Shown here piece after piece: positions 26,201 through 38,302 of a stretch of DNA of 64,000 bases. The translations under genes and the position numbers were made by a program. The DNA comes from Ascidia mentula (lineage: Eukaryota; Chordata; Ascidiacea; Phlebobranchia; Ascidiidae). The notes below the pieces were generated by a model. The model had not been told where the DNA came from. It did not search any database and saw only the letters and a list, made by a program, of their open reading frames with translations. The DNA is taken from NCBI GenBank assembly GCA_947561715.1, contig OX387198.1:15004001-15068000 (forward strand), written 5' to 3'. Numbering within the stretch: position 1 is the stretch's first letter; each line of letters begins with the position of its first letter.

Positions 26201-27668
26201 CATAAGTGCCAGACTGTTTGAATTGCAAACAGGATTCCATTTAGAAGAGAGTAACACTTGTCAGGCTATATATTGCACAATGACAGAATAGATTGAAGTA
26301 ACAACGATAGACTAGCCATTTTACCATGGGATTTGAATCTGAAAGGAGATCCTTCAGGGCATCCAAAAAACCTTGATCCTCCACCATGCTGTTGTTGATG
26401 TCATAAAGCTTAGCAACACACACTGCTGCTGTTTTCCTTACATATGGATCTTCATCCTGAACAGAAAATGATAAATAAATTCATGGAAAACCTGTCAATA
26501 TGTTACTCCACCCATACACAAAACCATGAACACACACACAATAGAGTATTTATTTTTCCCCTTGATATGTAATGTGAATTAGGATGCTTGTAATAAAATA
26601 TTAACAAAAAGTCAGCGAGTGTGAGGCCACAGCAACAAACCTGAGATAGGACATATCCAACTCACACAATACTGAATGCCTTCACAGCAAGTGTACTTGA
26701 AACCACAACACTCATATACCTAGAGACTGGCGTACTGCAGAACATTACTGATAAAAAACACTTTTAAAAAAACTCACCTTGAGACATTTACGTAGTGGTT
26801 CACAGAGGTACTCTGTAATTTTGTCCACTCGAATACACCCCATTGTCCGAACAGCCAATGCACGAATTAGTGGGTTTGGGTCATCACAATCCTAAATATT
26901 TTAAATACATGGTTGATGAGACTATCTGTTACCTTAAATGATATATTAAGTTGAAATTGCCTTTTTGAGTTGTTTAGTATAAAAATAGTTGGTCTGAGAT
27001 TGAAATTCATGATAACTTTCAAAGCAATATCACCAACAAACCTTGACAAAAGTGTTGACGGCCATAATTGCCATATCTGGTTGACTTTTAGCGTAATTCA
27101 TCAGATAGAGATAAACCAATTTCTTTAGTTCCAAGTTATCAGTTTGCATGCAGTTTATCACATCAGGAAACAGAGCACTAAATTACAAAATATATTAGTT
27201 TCATGTATCAATTGACTTAATGTAGCAGCTCATATAGACCAGATTGAAAAGATTGTTATTTGCGGGGATATTTTCTTGGCCACTGTAGATTATGCGGTCA
27301 ATGCATGAAACATTAAACCTTTTTCATATGTTAATACATTGGCTATTTTGTTAACATGGATTAATTGAAATTTCTCAAAGTGTGCAGGGGATTTTATAAC
27401 ATTTTTTTCCAATATCATACAACATAAATATGCCAGACACCCTTGTTTTAATGTTAAATGGAGATTTGCAATAAAAAACAAAGAGTTTCTTCTCAAATGT
27501 TGATATGAACAAGAAGTTTTATTACCTGACATCCTTCCCCACAGTCATGCTGGCGATGACTTTCTTGACTGCTTCCTTTTTCTTTTCTTTTTTATCACTG
27601 TTTAAATCAGCTTTCAGTTCAAAAATCTCACCCTTCTTAGTGGTGGTAAAATATCTTGAATCGCTCAT
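17222..27668 (-). CDS. AP1B1/AP2B1: Beta-adaptin, AP-1/AP-2 complex large subunit (C-terminal end not found)
   Basis: Exons from 5' to 3' on the minus strand: 27526-27668, 27042-27177, 26778-26891, 26325-26456, 25352-25548, 25043-25109, 24737-24891, 24350-24470, 24022-24117, 23337-23452, 22735-22900, 22423-22521, 22139-22216, 21527-21720, 20990-21050, 20731-20856, 20292-20417 and 17222-17367. Phases agree throughout and give about 757 residues. The start [20 protein letters not shown] is nearly that of human beta-adaptin. The alpha-solenoid trunk runs to about residue 590. The hinge has two clathrin-box motifs LLGLD (about 637 and 692). The last exon begins the ear ([21 protein letters not shown]). 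The family is about 940 residues, so about 175 ear residues are unaccounted for. The protein links clathrin to cargo at membranes. Invertebrates often have one beta chain serving AP-1 and AP-2, so the subtype is left open. Confidence 0.9.
17368..20291 (-). other. Large intron of beta-adaptin between hinge and ear exons
   Basis: This 2.9-kb intron is the largest in the gene. Phase (0) and protein alignment (SYMSQKE then [10 protein letters not shown]) support joining its two sides. It contains a stretch at about 18280-19600 with more CpG than its surroundings, TA-rich repeats at about 19755-19800 and 19930-19955, and an inverted repeat at 19841-20035. No exon of another gene is convincing. Confidence 0.5.
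19841..20035. repeat. Imperfect stem-loop with 29-bp inverted arms
   Basis: The left arm at 19841-19870 (ATAAATTGTGTGCAAAATGC plus a T run) and the right arm at about 20007-20035 are perfect inverted copies. They are separated by about 137 bases that include a TA-rich repeat. It could be a small non-autonomous transposon or an AT-rich cruciform. No target-site duplication was defined. Confidence 0.5.
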
Positions 27669-28685
27669 ATTGAATTTTTGAACACCAAAACACAGTAAAG
27701 AAAATACCCAAGCTGAAAATACAGACACATCATTATTAATGTAAAAAAAAACGTCCGATAAATTGATAAAAATGTTTATTTGCAATCAACGAATACAGGT
27801 GATGGTATCAGTTTATACAATACTACGTTGACTAGCTACGAAAGAAATATTAAATGTGCTTCCTATGCGAGTTAGTCTAAGACCGACTACAGGCTTCAAA
27901 AGCAACAAACCTGCTCTACAACACTTCCTACTACAAGCTGTTGAATCACGATAACTTATGTAGTAACCAAGAGAAGTTGATTGAAGCAGTCTTTCCGTAT
28001 AGCGCATAAAAAATAGTCCTTCAAACACAATTTTCAATTTGCAAAAAAGCTACTCCACCTCTTTCTCAAAAAACTTTCATTGGGATAATCTTTTCGCTCA
28101 TGCATTTTATTGCCGGTCTTATACGATTTCTATTTCCAAGTATTGACGTGTTTATTGATTGACAGGTGATTTCAGTTTCTGAAATATATGTTTTAACGGC
28201 GATTTAATTTGTCGCCATACAGAAAGAATTGCATTGAAATAATAAATGACATCTTAATAATACCAGAAAGACGTGCTGCTTATTTACAGGTTTGTAGAAA
28301 GATAACACTGCATACCGCATAGCCTACTCGCAGTGCGGTGAAAAATGGCTATGTGCGTATCTGACTCACTTTTCCCGGTTGAATGACAAACAAATTATTA
28401 CAATGTCCCTTTGGAGACATAAAAAATGTTTTTTTACTTGTTGTATTTCTGTTTTAATTTACCGAGATCGGCGGAACTTTTTTGTCTAAAAATACCAAAG
28501 GCCCAGAACGTTTTTTTCATCACCTAGCTTTCTACAAATCATGTTTAGAATCTATATTATTCGAATGTCATCGATAGATCTCAATATTAAGAGCTATTGA
28601 ATCATAAAAATTAAAAAAAAATTTTCACAAAACATGACAGAACACAATGCATGTGAAATTTAGGTTATTTTTATTTGTGAAAATA
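27669..28685. other. Spacer between beta-adaptin start and T-box gene 1 end
   Basis: It holds the 5' leader and promoter of beta-adaptin (reading left) and the 3' flank of T-box gene 1. A TTTATT on the plus strand at 28670-28675 is a possible polyadenylation signal for the T-box gene. No further gene was recognised. Confidence 0.45.
28670..28675 (-). terminator. Possible polyadenylation signal of T-box gene 1
   Basis: AATAAA on the minus strand, 10 bases past the stop at 28686-28688. This is very close to the stop, so a downstream signal may be used instead. Confidence 0.35.
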
Positions 28686-30577
28686 TCAACAAAACTGAAA
28701 CAAATCAGCAGAAGCGAATGTTGGCGGAACGAATTCGTCGACAAAAGTGTTCAAGTCACAGGAGTTTGGAGACAAATTACTTTCAGGGCTAGAATGACAA
28801 GCGTTTATTCCTTCACTCAAGTTGGTGTCGAAGAACTCCTGTGCCACTGGTGGGTAGAAAAAATTTCCAACGCCTGTTTCGAAACATTCCGGTGAAGGTG
28901 TTGGTTGTGAGGAACAATGGCGGATATTGGGTGACACATTGCCCAAATATTCATCCGCAGGGCTGTCGCTGTACGGTGAAGTGTTCCCGTATTCATAAAC
29001 TTGTTGAACACCAGCATTGTGGGAACCGGCCAAGTAGTTATTGGAAACAGGATGATGTGACGTAAATTGGTGATTTACAGTTGGTGATTGCGCTGATTCA
29101 AAGTAGCGATATGGAACAGGATGAGAGGAAGTAGAATGATCCGTTGGTTGCGAATGTCCGGAATAATTACACGGAACTGCGTTGAATGAAATGTAATCTC
29201 CAGGTGTCGAATGGAAAATGTTTTGCGGAGTTTGATTGACTGTTTGGGCGGAAGCGATTGGTTGGAAACTCGAATATCCAGAGTAACTTGAAGTGAAATT
29301 GTTTTGTTGAGGAAATCCAACTTTTAATCGTTTGTTGGCCATTTCTGTGACGTCACAACCAGTGTATTCTAAAACGTCGCCAGAGAAACGTCTTGAGTTT
29401 TTAGTTTTGCCTCCATCGCATCGAAATCCTCTTGCAAATGGATTGTTGGCGATTTTCAATTTGGTCACCTTTAACACAAAAGATCACATTTAACTCTTTT
29501 GTATTTGGGAGGTTGATCTATTTGAAAAATGTTTGTCGTTTTAAAAGTTCAATAAAATGATTATTTTCTCTTACCTCGTGGTTTTGATAAGCTGTCACGG
29601 TAAAGAAGTTTGTTTGTGAAAAGCCAAATGTTGACATCGGTTCATGTTTTATATTTCTGACGTCATCGGTTCGAACGATGTGAACTCGAAGTTGATAACG
29701 ATGCATGGAGTGGACGTTAAACTAAAACAATGGATTTTTTAAATTCCGACACCTTGATAGTTTAGAATTTATTACGTTCAGTAAACTAGTAAGTATTAAT
29801 TACCTTTTCTGTTCCTGAGTGGGCGAAAGAGTTGGTGAGCTTGACTTTGTGAAATGTAAGGATTTCATTCATCAACTTTCGGCCGGTAGAGGGCGACTTT
29901 GGGTGAATATAAAACTTTTGGGGAATTTTTGGTTCTCCGCGACCAGAAACAATCCATTCACCATTCTGTGAAATATGGAAATCAAACGTTTAAATTTTGC
30001 TCAAGGAAAGCAAGGTAATACTACAATGCCTGCCAAAGATTGAATATGCCACGTTTTAAAGGAAATGTAAACTTATTTAAATTACCTGAAACTTGTATCT
30101 GTGTTCGTCGATGTTAACGACATCCATCAGAACACAATATTGTGCGTCTGGATTCAACCCAGAAAACTTCACTCGGTATCCTGGAAATATCCGTCTGAAA
30201 AAATGTATTGCATTAGTTTGTGAAATAGCAATGTTATTGGGAACAAAATATTAAACTCTTCTCGAAAATTTGCTTCAATTATGATAGGATTTTGTGTGCA
30301 GTGTTTACCTTCCAGGTTTGGTGACGATCATTTCAGTTCGCGCCGAAGAAAATTGTTTCCAAACATCGATATCTTGTAGATGAGCTTCTACGTTCGAATC
30401 AATCGGCGAACGAATGACTTGCGAATATTTCTCAGGGTTTGGACAAACTTGAACTTGTTCAATGTTTTCCTGTTGGTACGGATCTTCAACTTGTGGCACA
30501 CGCTGGCTATCCATGCCTGCCTGCAGCCACGGAGAAACGCATGAAGGAAAATAGTTGGTCATTGCTTGAGTTGCCAT
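28686..30577 (-). CDS. Tbx6-r: T-box transcription factor, ascidian Tbx6 type (copy 1)
   Basis: Five exons on the minus strand: 30309-30577, 30086-30194, 29804-29965, 29575-29721 and 28686-29468, with consistent phase and 489 residues. The T-box DNA-binding domain spans about residues 64-248. It starts around [20 protein letters not shown] and includes [19 protein letters not shown], the [12 protein letters not shown] strand, [20 protein letters not shown] and the end NPFARGFR. The rest is a Ser/Pro/Tyr/Asn-rich C-terminal region with HPV-x-x-NY-type repeats, probably a regulatory or activation region. The start [10 protein letters not shown] is the first Met in an exon that continues into the T-box and is the same in copy 2. 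Ascidian Tbx6 genes form a small cluster and drive tail muscle fate downstream of Macho-1. Which family member this is (for example Tbx6b or Tbx6c) is not certain from sequence alone. Confidence 0.88.
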
Positions 30578-31098
30578 GTTACTTGTTTGCTTGTAAGTGA
30601 CAAATGATGACTCGTTGATCGCGTGTCACTCGTTTTATTCGCTCTTGCGCCGTCGGTGGGCTGCGCAATCATTGCGGGGAGTAAATTAGACAGGATAACA
30701 ACTGTTTCAAGACGGCGCGATGTTTCAAACTTCCTACCGAGTCGACTGGAGCGCGTGTCTGTCGCTTATCTGTTACCTAATTATACAAGAATATCTGTAA
30801 CTTTGTTTGTTTGTTTTGCCCAATGCAGCAGTTGACTTCGTTCACAGCCCACACAGCAAATTTATATATTTGACCGTGTTGGATTAACTCTAATATGTTA
30901 GTATTTAAGTGGCTATCATTTTCATCATTTGACAAAAATTAACGAAAAAAATGTCACAAAACCTCCATCACATAATGCAAACAAGTGTTAGATGTAATAG
31001 TCGCGCCCAAGCAACCAAGGAGTTAAATGCTATATTTATATATGATTTTAAACAAACACAATATGTACGTACATTATATATAACAGAGGGAACAAGGA

Positions 31099-31390
31099 AG
31101 ATCTGCTGGAGCTTTTCCTTCCTCCATATGTTTTCAATCCGAGCGGTCAATGTCATGTTCAGTTTTGCTCAATCTCTCCCTTTGTTTTCAGTGGCGCGGG
31201 CGGCCGGCCCTGCAGTCTACCACGAGGGGCACGGGTCGTGCTGTGCCTTCGACTTGAACCTGTTCGCGATAAGAGATTGCGTGCTGGGAATGCACCGCGA
31301 CCGCCCCTGAACTTCGGGTCTTCAAACATTATCAAACGGTGTTTACGTAACAACGTTCCTCATTATGTTTCGATAAGCTTTCCGTCCGAC
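31099..31390. repeat. GC-rich module, copy 1 of 4
   Basis: About 290 bases, markedly more GC- and CpG-rich than its surroundings, related to 32664-32953, 47135-47426 and 48691-48980. The core includes CGACTTGAACCTGTTCGCGA and GGGAATGCACCGCGACCGCC. In this copy the CGCGAT/ATCGCG hairpin of the other copies carries one change. A minus-strand Arg-rich open frame covers it (31159-31353). Confidence 0.6.
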
Positions 31391-31819
31391 GGTTTGTTTG
31401 TTTGTTTGCTTTGTTAATGAAATTCGTTTGTTTGTTTGAAAACGTCAACTTGGAAAAATAGATTTTTTTGAAATGAAATTGTTAAACCATATAACACTTT
31501 CAACATTTTTGCATCAGTTTGCGAGATTTTGTGTAAAAACCACAGTTTGCTGAAAATATCATGCGCTGTCAAAACAGACTGTAGTAAATAGTGTTTCTAA
31601 AAAAATTGCGATTGTAACACCTTGACGTTGCGTGTTCTTACTGCCTTGATGTAACAGCAGTTGTCTTCACTTGTACAACCCGCTGAGATTTTTGAACTTT
31701 CGTTGAAAACAAATTACAGACAACTTTTGCCACTGTCAAATTTAAATTTTTGCATATGGGGAATTTCAAACCCCTTCCCTTTCCAACAGTTTGAAGAAAC
31801 GTCATGAATAGACGCAAGG

Positions 31820-31827
31820 TGACGTCA
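31820..31827. promoter_or_regulatory. CRE palindrome TGACGTCA
   Basis: A perfect CREB/ATF consensus about 1.2 kb upstream of T-box copy 1, conserved at 47852-47859 upstream of copy 2. Its use is inferred, not shown. Confidence 0.4.
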
Positions 31828-32614
31828 CAGAGGGAAGTTTGTCAGATAATAAATCTGCGGGTTTGTTTCCTTCCTACATATGGTGGTGCCGGTTGGTTGC
31901 CGAAAATAATTTCCTCGCTCAAAAGACGTCCATTTTTGCAACCAAAAATCATTAAATATATTCTTTGTGTTTGTTAAAAGCAAAATACACCCACAGAAAT
32001 CTTCATAGAACCAACAATTTACAGGAAAACATGTTATGTTTCCAAACTATGATTGGCTGTTTTTTTTTTCCACCATACGCAAAAAGGATTGCCGAGTAAT
32101 TGCAGACAATATACCGCATATAATTTAATATCATTGCAACAGTTGATGTGAAAAATCAGCGCCAATATTCGTGGTTATGACAAGAAAACGAACTTTCAAA
32201 CAAACTTTTTGGAAGTTTATAGCGTTTTACCACATTTAAATACCTGTTTTCTTGCCTCATTAGTACGTGCCCGTGACCCCTGAACAATACTTTTTGAAAG
32301 GCAAATTTCAAACATATTTAATATATTTAATATAAAGGCAACGAAGAGTGCATAAAATATTTTGAAAAAATGTAAATTTGATATAAAAGACACGAAAATT
32401 TATTGATTAAACTTGGGCGAAAAATGCAGTTCATTAACCATGTTGGAATATTTTTAATAGGAGGGTATTTTTGTTCCTATAATTTTCATCATTTGACAAA
32501 TGTTTAAATTTAAGTCATTAACGAAAAAAGTCACAAAACTTAAGTCAACAAAGCGTTACATGGTATAACATTTCCTTTTCGAAATTTGAACAAACTCAAA
32601 ATCTATTTACTGTA

Positions 32615-32622
32615 TGACGTCA
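32615..32622. promoter_or_regulatory. CRE palindrome TGACGTCA
   Basis: A perfect CREB/ATF consensus about 2 kb upstream of T-box copy 1, just before the second GC-rich module. It is conserved at 48642-48649. Confidence 0.4.
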
Positions 32623-32663
32623 GAGATATTTTGGTATTGTTGCGTCACAGACACGTGGACAGG

Positions 32664-32953
32664 AAATATCCGCTGGAGTTTTTCCATCCTCCATATGTTT
32701 TCAATCCAAGCGGTCAATGTCATGTTCAGTTTTCATCAATCTCTTCTTTCGTTTCCCGCTGCGCGCGCGACCCCGCAGTCTAGAGCGAAGGACACGCGTC
32801 GTGCTGCGCCTTCGACTTGAACCTGTTCGCGATAAGAGATCGCGTGCTGGGAATGCACCGCGACCGCCCCTGAACTTCGGGTCTTCAAACATTATCAAAC
32901 GGTCTTTACGTAACTACGCTCCTCATTATATTTCGATAAGCTTTCCGTCCGCC
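32664..32953. repeat. GC-rich module, copy 2 of 4
   Basis: Second copy within the upstream region of T-box gene 1. A perfect hairpin is present: CGCGAT (32828-32833), a 5-base loop AAGAG, and ATCGCG (32839-32844). Minus-strand GGTTCAAGTCG resembles a tRNA B box, but no convincing A box or tRNA fold goes with it. Open frames exist on both strands (32701-32898 minus, 32717-32998 plus). Confidence 0.6.
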
Positions 32954-34524
32954 TGTTTGTCCGTTCGTTTATTTGAAAACTCCAACTTGGAAAATTGAGT
33001 TTACTAAATTTAAAAACATTCTTGACATACAATTAAAGCAGAAAACTTTCTAATTTGAAAACTATGTTGTTTTAAATAATGTTTTTTTGTGTATTATTAA
33101 AAAAATTTCACATTTATTGCTTTAGTTAGTGCAACTTGTTTTGCCGTATTTAATTAACACTTACATTTTTGTTTGCGGTAGCAACACCTCTACGTCGCTT
33201 GTTCTTATTGCTTTGATATAACAGCAGTTGTCTTCACTTGTTCCTGTAGGTTTAAATCCGCACCTCATAGGCAGCAATTAAACATATCCACATATTGCCG
33301 CACTATTATAAGGATTTTACGCATTTTACCTTTTGCATTTCTGACATTTAAAATTTACTAATACATACATTCATTTTGGTCTTTATGTGACTGAATTCGT
33401 TATCATTGCACATATTTATTACCTTTCGTTATGACTTGGACTTTGCCGTGATTACGTCTACTTATATTGTACATATTTGTTGACGCAGCAGCTCTCATTG
33501 ATCAATTAAGATGTAATCGTACAAGATATCGTACAATATATTGTGTATATTTGATTGAATCCGGTGTTGTCATATCTAAGACGCAACCAGCAATAACTTA
33601 AAATACATGAGTTTTTTCCAACTAATTTTGAAAGACAAGCAATGATAATTATGCTTAGCAGAGTTACCTGTGAGTTGTTGCTTTTTAAACCAAACCCATT
33701 CAAGGCCGAAAACCTATTCATTAACAATGTATCCTATAGGAAATTTACTCGGTTTTGACGGAATAAAATCCTTTTAATACCCTGCGACGATGTCGGATTA
33801 GCAGATAATATTATGAAAGTTAATGAAGAATATTCACAGGATCAGCAAATTGTTTTGGTCTGACGCGAATTAAAAGTTCATGTTGTGTAGTAACTGTGTT
33901 GATTTCGTGATGATTTCATGATTTAGTTGATATGTTTCACTTACAGGATTCAGTTAAAAATGTAATCGTGCAAGATATTGTGTATATTTAACTATAAATC
34001 AATCGCTTTCAATATCAATGGACATATGTTTAACTAAACGCAGGCTGATAAAAACCATCCAAATTATTTGACGGCGATCGGACCTCAAGCCATATATATC
34101 AACCATTTAATTGGTCACCAATAAAAAACATCCAGGCATAATAAAACGTCGTTTTGTAAAACGAATGCATATATGTACCTCAGTTCTCATAATTTAGTAG
34201 AAAAAACATAGTCCTCATGTGTCTTAATTATTGGTATATTCTGAATTCTGTGTTTTTTTAATCCCCGGGACATTTATAACTGGCATTTCCTTTATCGTTT
34301 CTAGTCCACGTCTGATCAACATCCTGGTAAATCAAGACGTCGTCGTGTTAAAAGAATTAATACATTCACCATAAGTTGCCAATCATCATAAATTTCCGAA
34401 TTACACTCATATACATTTCACCAACACAGAAGCCTTTGCTGCTTTCCGATCAAGATGATATACAGTTTAGCTAAGAATTTATTTATACAAATAGTGAAAT
34501 AAACACAAAACTTCATGCAAACTG

Positions 34525-34725
34525 ATGGAGTCAAGCTTATGGAGGCGAAATTCAAGTAAACAAAAACCAACTCTAACAGATGATGAATGGATTCAGATTC
34601 CTCAACAACCTCATCAAGTATGGTTGGAACTTGTACCTCGTTTCATAATTCAAAAGTTCAAAAATACACAAACTTTTACCCTCTCAACGTGTTTATTGAT
34701 AACAACAACAAGTGGAACAAAATAA
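34525..34725 (+). other. Weak open frame shared with unit 2
   Basis: A 66-codon frame starting MESSLWRRNSSKQKPTLTDD. The unit 2 copy starts at 50545 and runs to 142 codons because small changes remove the stop. Two of the few differences change amino acids in the first four codons, which does not suggest coding constraint. It may be the first exon of a small plus-strand gene or simply non-coding DNA. Confidence 0.2.
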
Positions 34726-35849
34726 TCACAGTTGCGGAAAACAAAACAATTACCAGCATTTACAAAATTTAATATTGAGTTTTATAAACAGCACTATTAC
34801 TCCAACCAATTACTGACAATAAGAAGTTACTTCAATAAAATAATAAAAGGCCCTTCAGGGGTAATATTATTTATAAATACCAACGTTTTGTCTAAAAGAG
34901 CCTTTTTGTATCGACAATGTGCCTGCATCAGTACAATAATATTGAAATAAGTTTACGCATTTGATGCAACGTCGATTTTGAAAACGATTCTACAGCAAAG
35001 TAATGAAATTATCACTACATAGAGTTTGGCATGATTCAAAGTTTGTGTTATCTTGACAACAATAAGCTGCACTTATGCGACCATGATAAGGCACAAAATA
35101 CAAATGGCGAGGTTTATCTACAAGGCGTGTGAGAGGGAGTATTTAGGCGATGTTTTTAACTTGGTGAATAATTGAAGGTGGCAGAATAGATTTTCCTCTG
35201 CCGATAGTTTGTATACCTTGAGTTGATTGTATGGAATGTTTCCAACATCATAGCATCACATTTACAAGTAAACGTTGATCCAGAGACAAAATGTAGTAGG
35301 AAAGTCACTGGAAGCAAGGGAAATCCCCGCATAATTGTTATGACCAAAATGATTCTACCCACGTTGATGTCAAGTGTTCCAACACTCACACATGATAAGA
35401 GTGTCCATGTGTTGCATGACGTGAGACGTGGACGACAAGACCGACCAACTCATCATGTGACTCATACCATGGTGCATAAAATGACGACGCATAAAATACA
35501 ACCAAACAGCATAACGAAGAAAACGGAGTGCGTACACCAACCAAACAGAACGTGAATTTTTATTCTTCAGTTTAGGCTGAATAAATCTGACGTCATAGAT
35601 GTTACTTTGTCCTAATTGTGAGATTTTTGAATATCATTTGAAATATGAAAGATATCATTTGAAACATCAATTTTATGTTCCAATTCTTCTCCCATCGGAA
35701 ATTAAGTAGGAGTCTACACATAGTAGGTTCGCGTGACGTCAGAGACAAGATTCGTTTCTGTCTGTGTGATGTCAAGTAAAAGTACTTTATATTTTCTACA
35801 AACTGAATGCAATGTTTATTTACAGAGTAGTTTTTGCTTCAATCACATG

Positions 35850-36790
35850 TAAGTTTTCTCGATTAGCAACCACAACCACATTTTCCTGTTGCTGGCGCCT
35901 GAAAACGGCACATAGGCCATCACTCTATTATAAAGTAGTTTCGATGAGGGAATTTAGAGAGCTGTTGATAGGCAGCAGGATGGTTGTTGACACAGCATAT
36001 GTCACTGGAGGCATAGGGACTTCACCTAAGTTTACTAATGCTATGAAAGAAATTGGAACCCAGTAGAAAAGAATGGTTACCATCAGTCGGAGGACTTTCT
36101 TTTGCATTTCTGCCGAAACCAACAGCATTAATGGTATAATATATTTGGAAATTCGAATGTGCTTACCTTTGTTTTGTATTGTCGCCCTTCCATCTCTTCG
36201 TCTCTCGTTCACTTGCCTGGCACTGGCAGTTGACTTCTTGTAAATCCAAAAATACGTAATTGCCACGAAAATGAAAGCCAGGAAGTTGAGAGTAGTGATG
36301 GCGATTGAATATCCCCATGCCTTATAGTTGGTTGTTACATACAGTTTGCTGATGCAAACACTGCTGTTGCTGTAATATCTACACATAAACAATTTTGTGG
36401 CTAAATAATTGAAAATTTTGGCCGAATAAAAACGAACCCCAAATATCCAGAAATATCAAATAGCTCAGTGTAATTGTAATCCTCAAGAATATCCACATCC
36501 AGGAATTAGCATCGTTCACTCGCACGAGGGCAGTGTTGACTACTTGGGAATCGTTGCTTGTGGAGCTGTGTTTGAAAGCTACAAATTGACCCATGGAGTT
36601 ATTCATGCCTGTGTACGCAACGCTAGTGTCATTCGAAACTGGTTTGACCGCCAACATCTACGACAATCTTACTAGAAAAACCGACTGCAACATTGTCAAA
36701 AAACGGATTCGCATTCATCCAAGCTTTGGTTTCGAACAAATGTTGAAGTTGAGTTGTGAGTGGAATGAAAGCAATTGAATGTTTGTGTAG
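35850..36790 (-). pseudogene. GPCR-B fragment 1 (relaxin/LGR-like receptor 3' end, broken)
   Basis: Minus-strand frames encode the second extracellular loop to the seventh helix of a class A GPCR. An exon at about 36490-36780 (includes KAWMNANPFFDNVAV and GMNNSMGQFVAFKHSS) precedes one at about 35930-36373 (YYSNSSVCISKLYVTTN, helix 5, then FYWVPISFIALVNLG and TTILLPINSSLN of helices 6-7). The helix 6-7 pattern matches GPCR-A but the protein is otherwise divergent. A one-base insertion shifts the frame in the loop exon relative to the 58-kb copy, and the NPxxY region is altered and truncated. Nothing encoding helices 1-4 is seen upstream. A better-kept tail and the same fragment occur at 57.3-58.3 kb. 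Likely a relic of a receptor gene. Confidence 0.6.
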
Positions 36791-38302
36791 TTTTGTGGCT
36801 TGTTTTATTTTTATAGTGAAGGCATTAAGTGTTTCGATTTTGCGAACGAATTGATTAATAACGGGTCCATCTTACATTCTGATACATACAGTTTTTTTAA
36901 GGGATTTTAATTCTTTTTGTTTCAAAAGTTACCGGCTTAAACAGAAACCTTTTGTCGACACTGGTGGTGAACTGTTTTTAATGATACCATTCTGCCAACT
37001 AAAGAGCTAAATGCTTAGTAGACATAATGGCGTTGGCGCTATGTGGGATGACTGGGAGTTTTTTATTCTATACATACGAAATTTGACTTATTTCAAATTT
37101 CTGTCTTTGGGGTTGAGGAGCCTATGAACGCAATGACAAACATAGTTGTTTTTGAGGCCCTTACCCTGTAATATTGTAACAACGTCACTGTCCCGTGCTT
37201 GGTAATACAATACATCAATACAAGTTGATTGCACTTTAAAATGTACTGCTCTTCTGACATATACATTTTAAAGCAGTACATTTTAAATTGCAATATGCCT
37301 GGCAGCAATAGGAGTTTCAATGTTGAACTTTGTGCATAAGAACAAGCAATTAAGCCTAAATACAGTTTTAGTGCAAATACGATTTACTTTTGAGCATAAG
37401 GGTTCTCCTGCTTCACCTCTTTATTTGTCAGCATTTATAGCCAAACTGCCATTAGGCATGTTTTGTAAACGTTTGTGCCATTTGAAGATAACATGTATAT
37501 CAGAAGAGCTTTATGGAGATTTGTACAAAACGAACTTAGTCGCTGAAGTATGATAGGGTTAATAAACTGTGGATCTCGATCCCTGTGAAAGGGTTATAAT
37601 TCTAGTGAAGAAACTCTAGCGTGATTTGCCGTCACAAATTAACGCTTCTCCCCTTTACGATGGTTTTTGCATTTTTATTTTCATTCATTTTTCTCGGTTT
37701 GGGAAATTTAAATCCTCTTAACTAAGATAGGTCGAAAAATCGCTGTTTTTGACTTGAACTTTAATAAATCTAAACTATCAGTTTTTACAATAAAGATGAA
37801 CGAAAAAACGATAAAATATTTCCTGATTTTCCCTGCGTTTTACTCGTGCTAATCTAATCCTCACCCTGCACCATAAAACATTGCCAACTCTGCACACCAA
37901 TATTGTTTGATTATTTGAAACTGCATAATCACGAAAAACATAAAATTTATACCATCATCATATTTGTGTATCTGAAGGACTACATGTGTCGTGAATAAAA
38001 AATGCATAAACGTTATACCTTTTTAACTGTCGTATTGTAATTATATGGCTGGTAAATTTTTCCTGGTAAACCCCATTTCAGCTTTTACAATGTTTTCAGC
38101 ACTCGAACAACTGGGATCCGAATAAATGTTCCAATATTATTCAAAGCTTCCAACATTTGTAAACAATCACAACAACAATACAAAGAAATGACTAAACGAT
38201 TTTAAGAAAAAAACATTTATATCGAGGGTTCGTATTCCTCATTCAACGTAAAACAATATCAATAAAAATTCGTAGAACTTCAATTTTGGTTGGAAATCCA
38301 TT
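36791..38302. other. Spacer between GPCR-B fragment 1 and GPCR-A1
   Basis: AT-rich DNA with a counterpart at about 58480-59740 in unit 3, only partly present in unit 2. No gene was recognised. The last 300 bases before 38303 are the 3' flank of GPCR-A1 and are conserved in all three copies. Confidence 0.45.

Larger units (their letters stand above)
30578..35850. promoter_or_regulatory. T-box copy 1 upstream region, nearly identical to that of copy 2
   Basis: About 5 kb with no convincing gene. From about 30540 to 34900 it matches 46570-50920 almost base for base; over 33506-34500 only about four differences were noticed by eye. It contains an internal duplication (about 30910-31680 resembles 32478-33250) with a GC-rich module in each half. 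TGACGTCA (CRE) palindromes lie at 31820-31827, 32615-32622, 35588-35595 and 35734-35741. CREs are known in ascidian muscle gene control, so this is the likely cis-regulatory region of the minus-strand T-box gene. It may also hold the 3' flank of the GPCR genes. Confidence 0.55.

Noticed and set aside
32701-32998. tRNA gene suggested by the anticodon-arm-like hairpin and GGTTCAAGTCG
   Set aside because: The T-arm and acceptor stems do not pair and no convincing A box is present. Kept only as a possible SINE-like trace in the findings.
33506-33727. 73-codon minus-strand frame identical in both units (also 49526-49747)
   Set aside because: Identity is explained by the near-identical block; composition is AT-driven, with no domain, signal or splice context.
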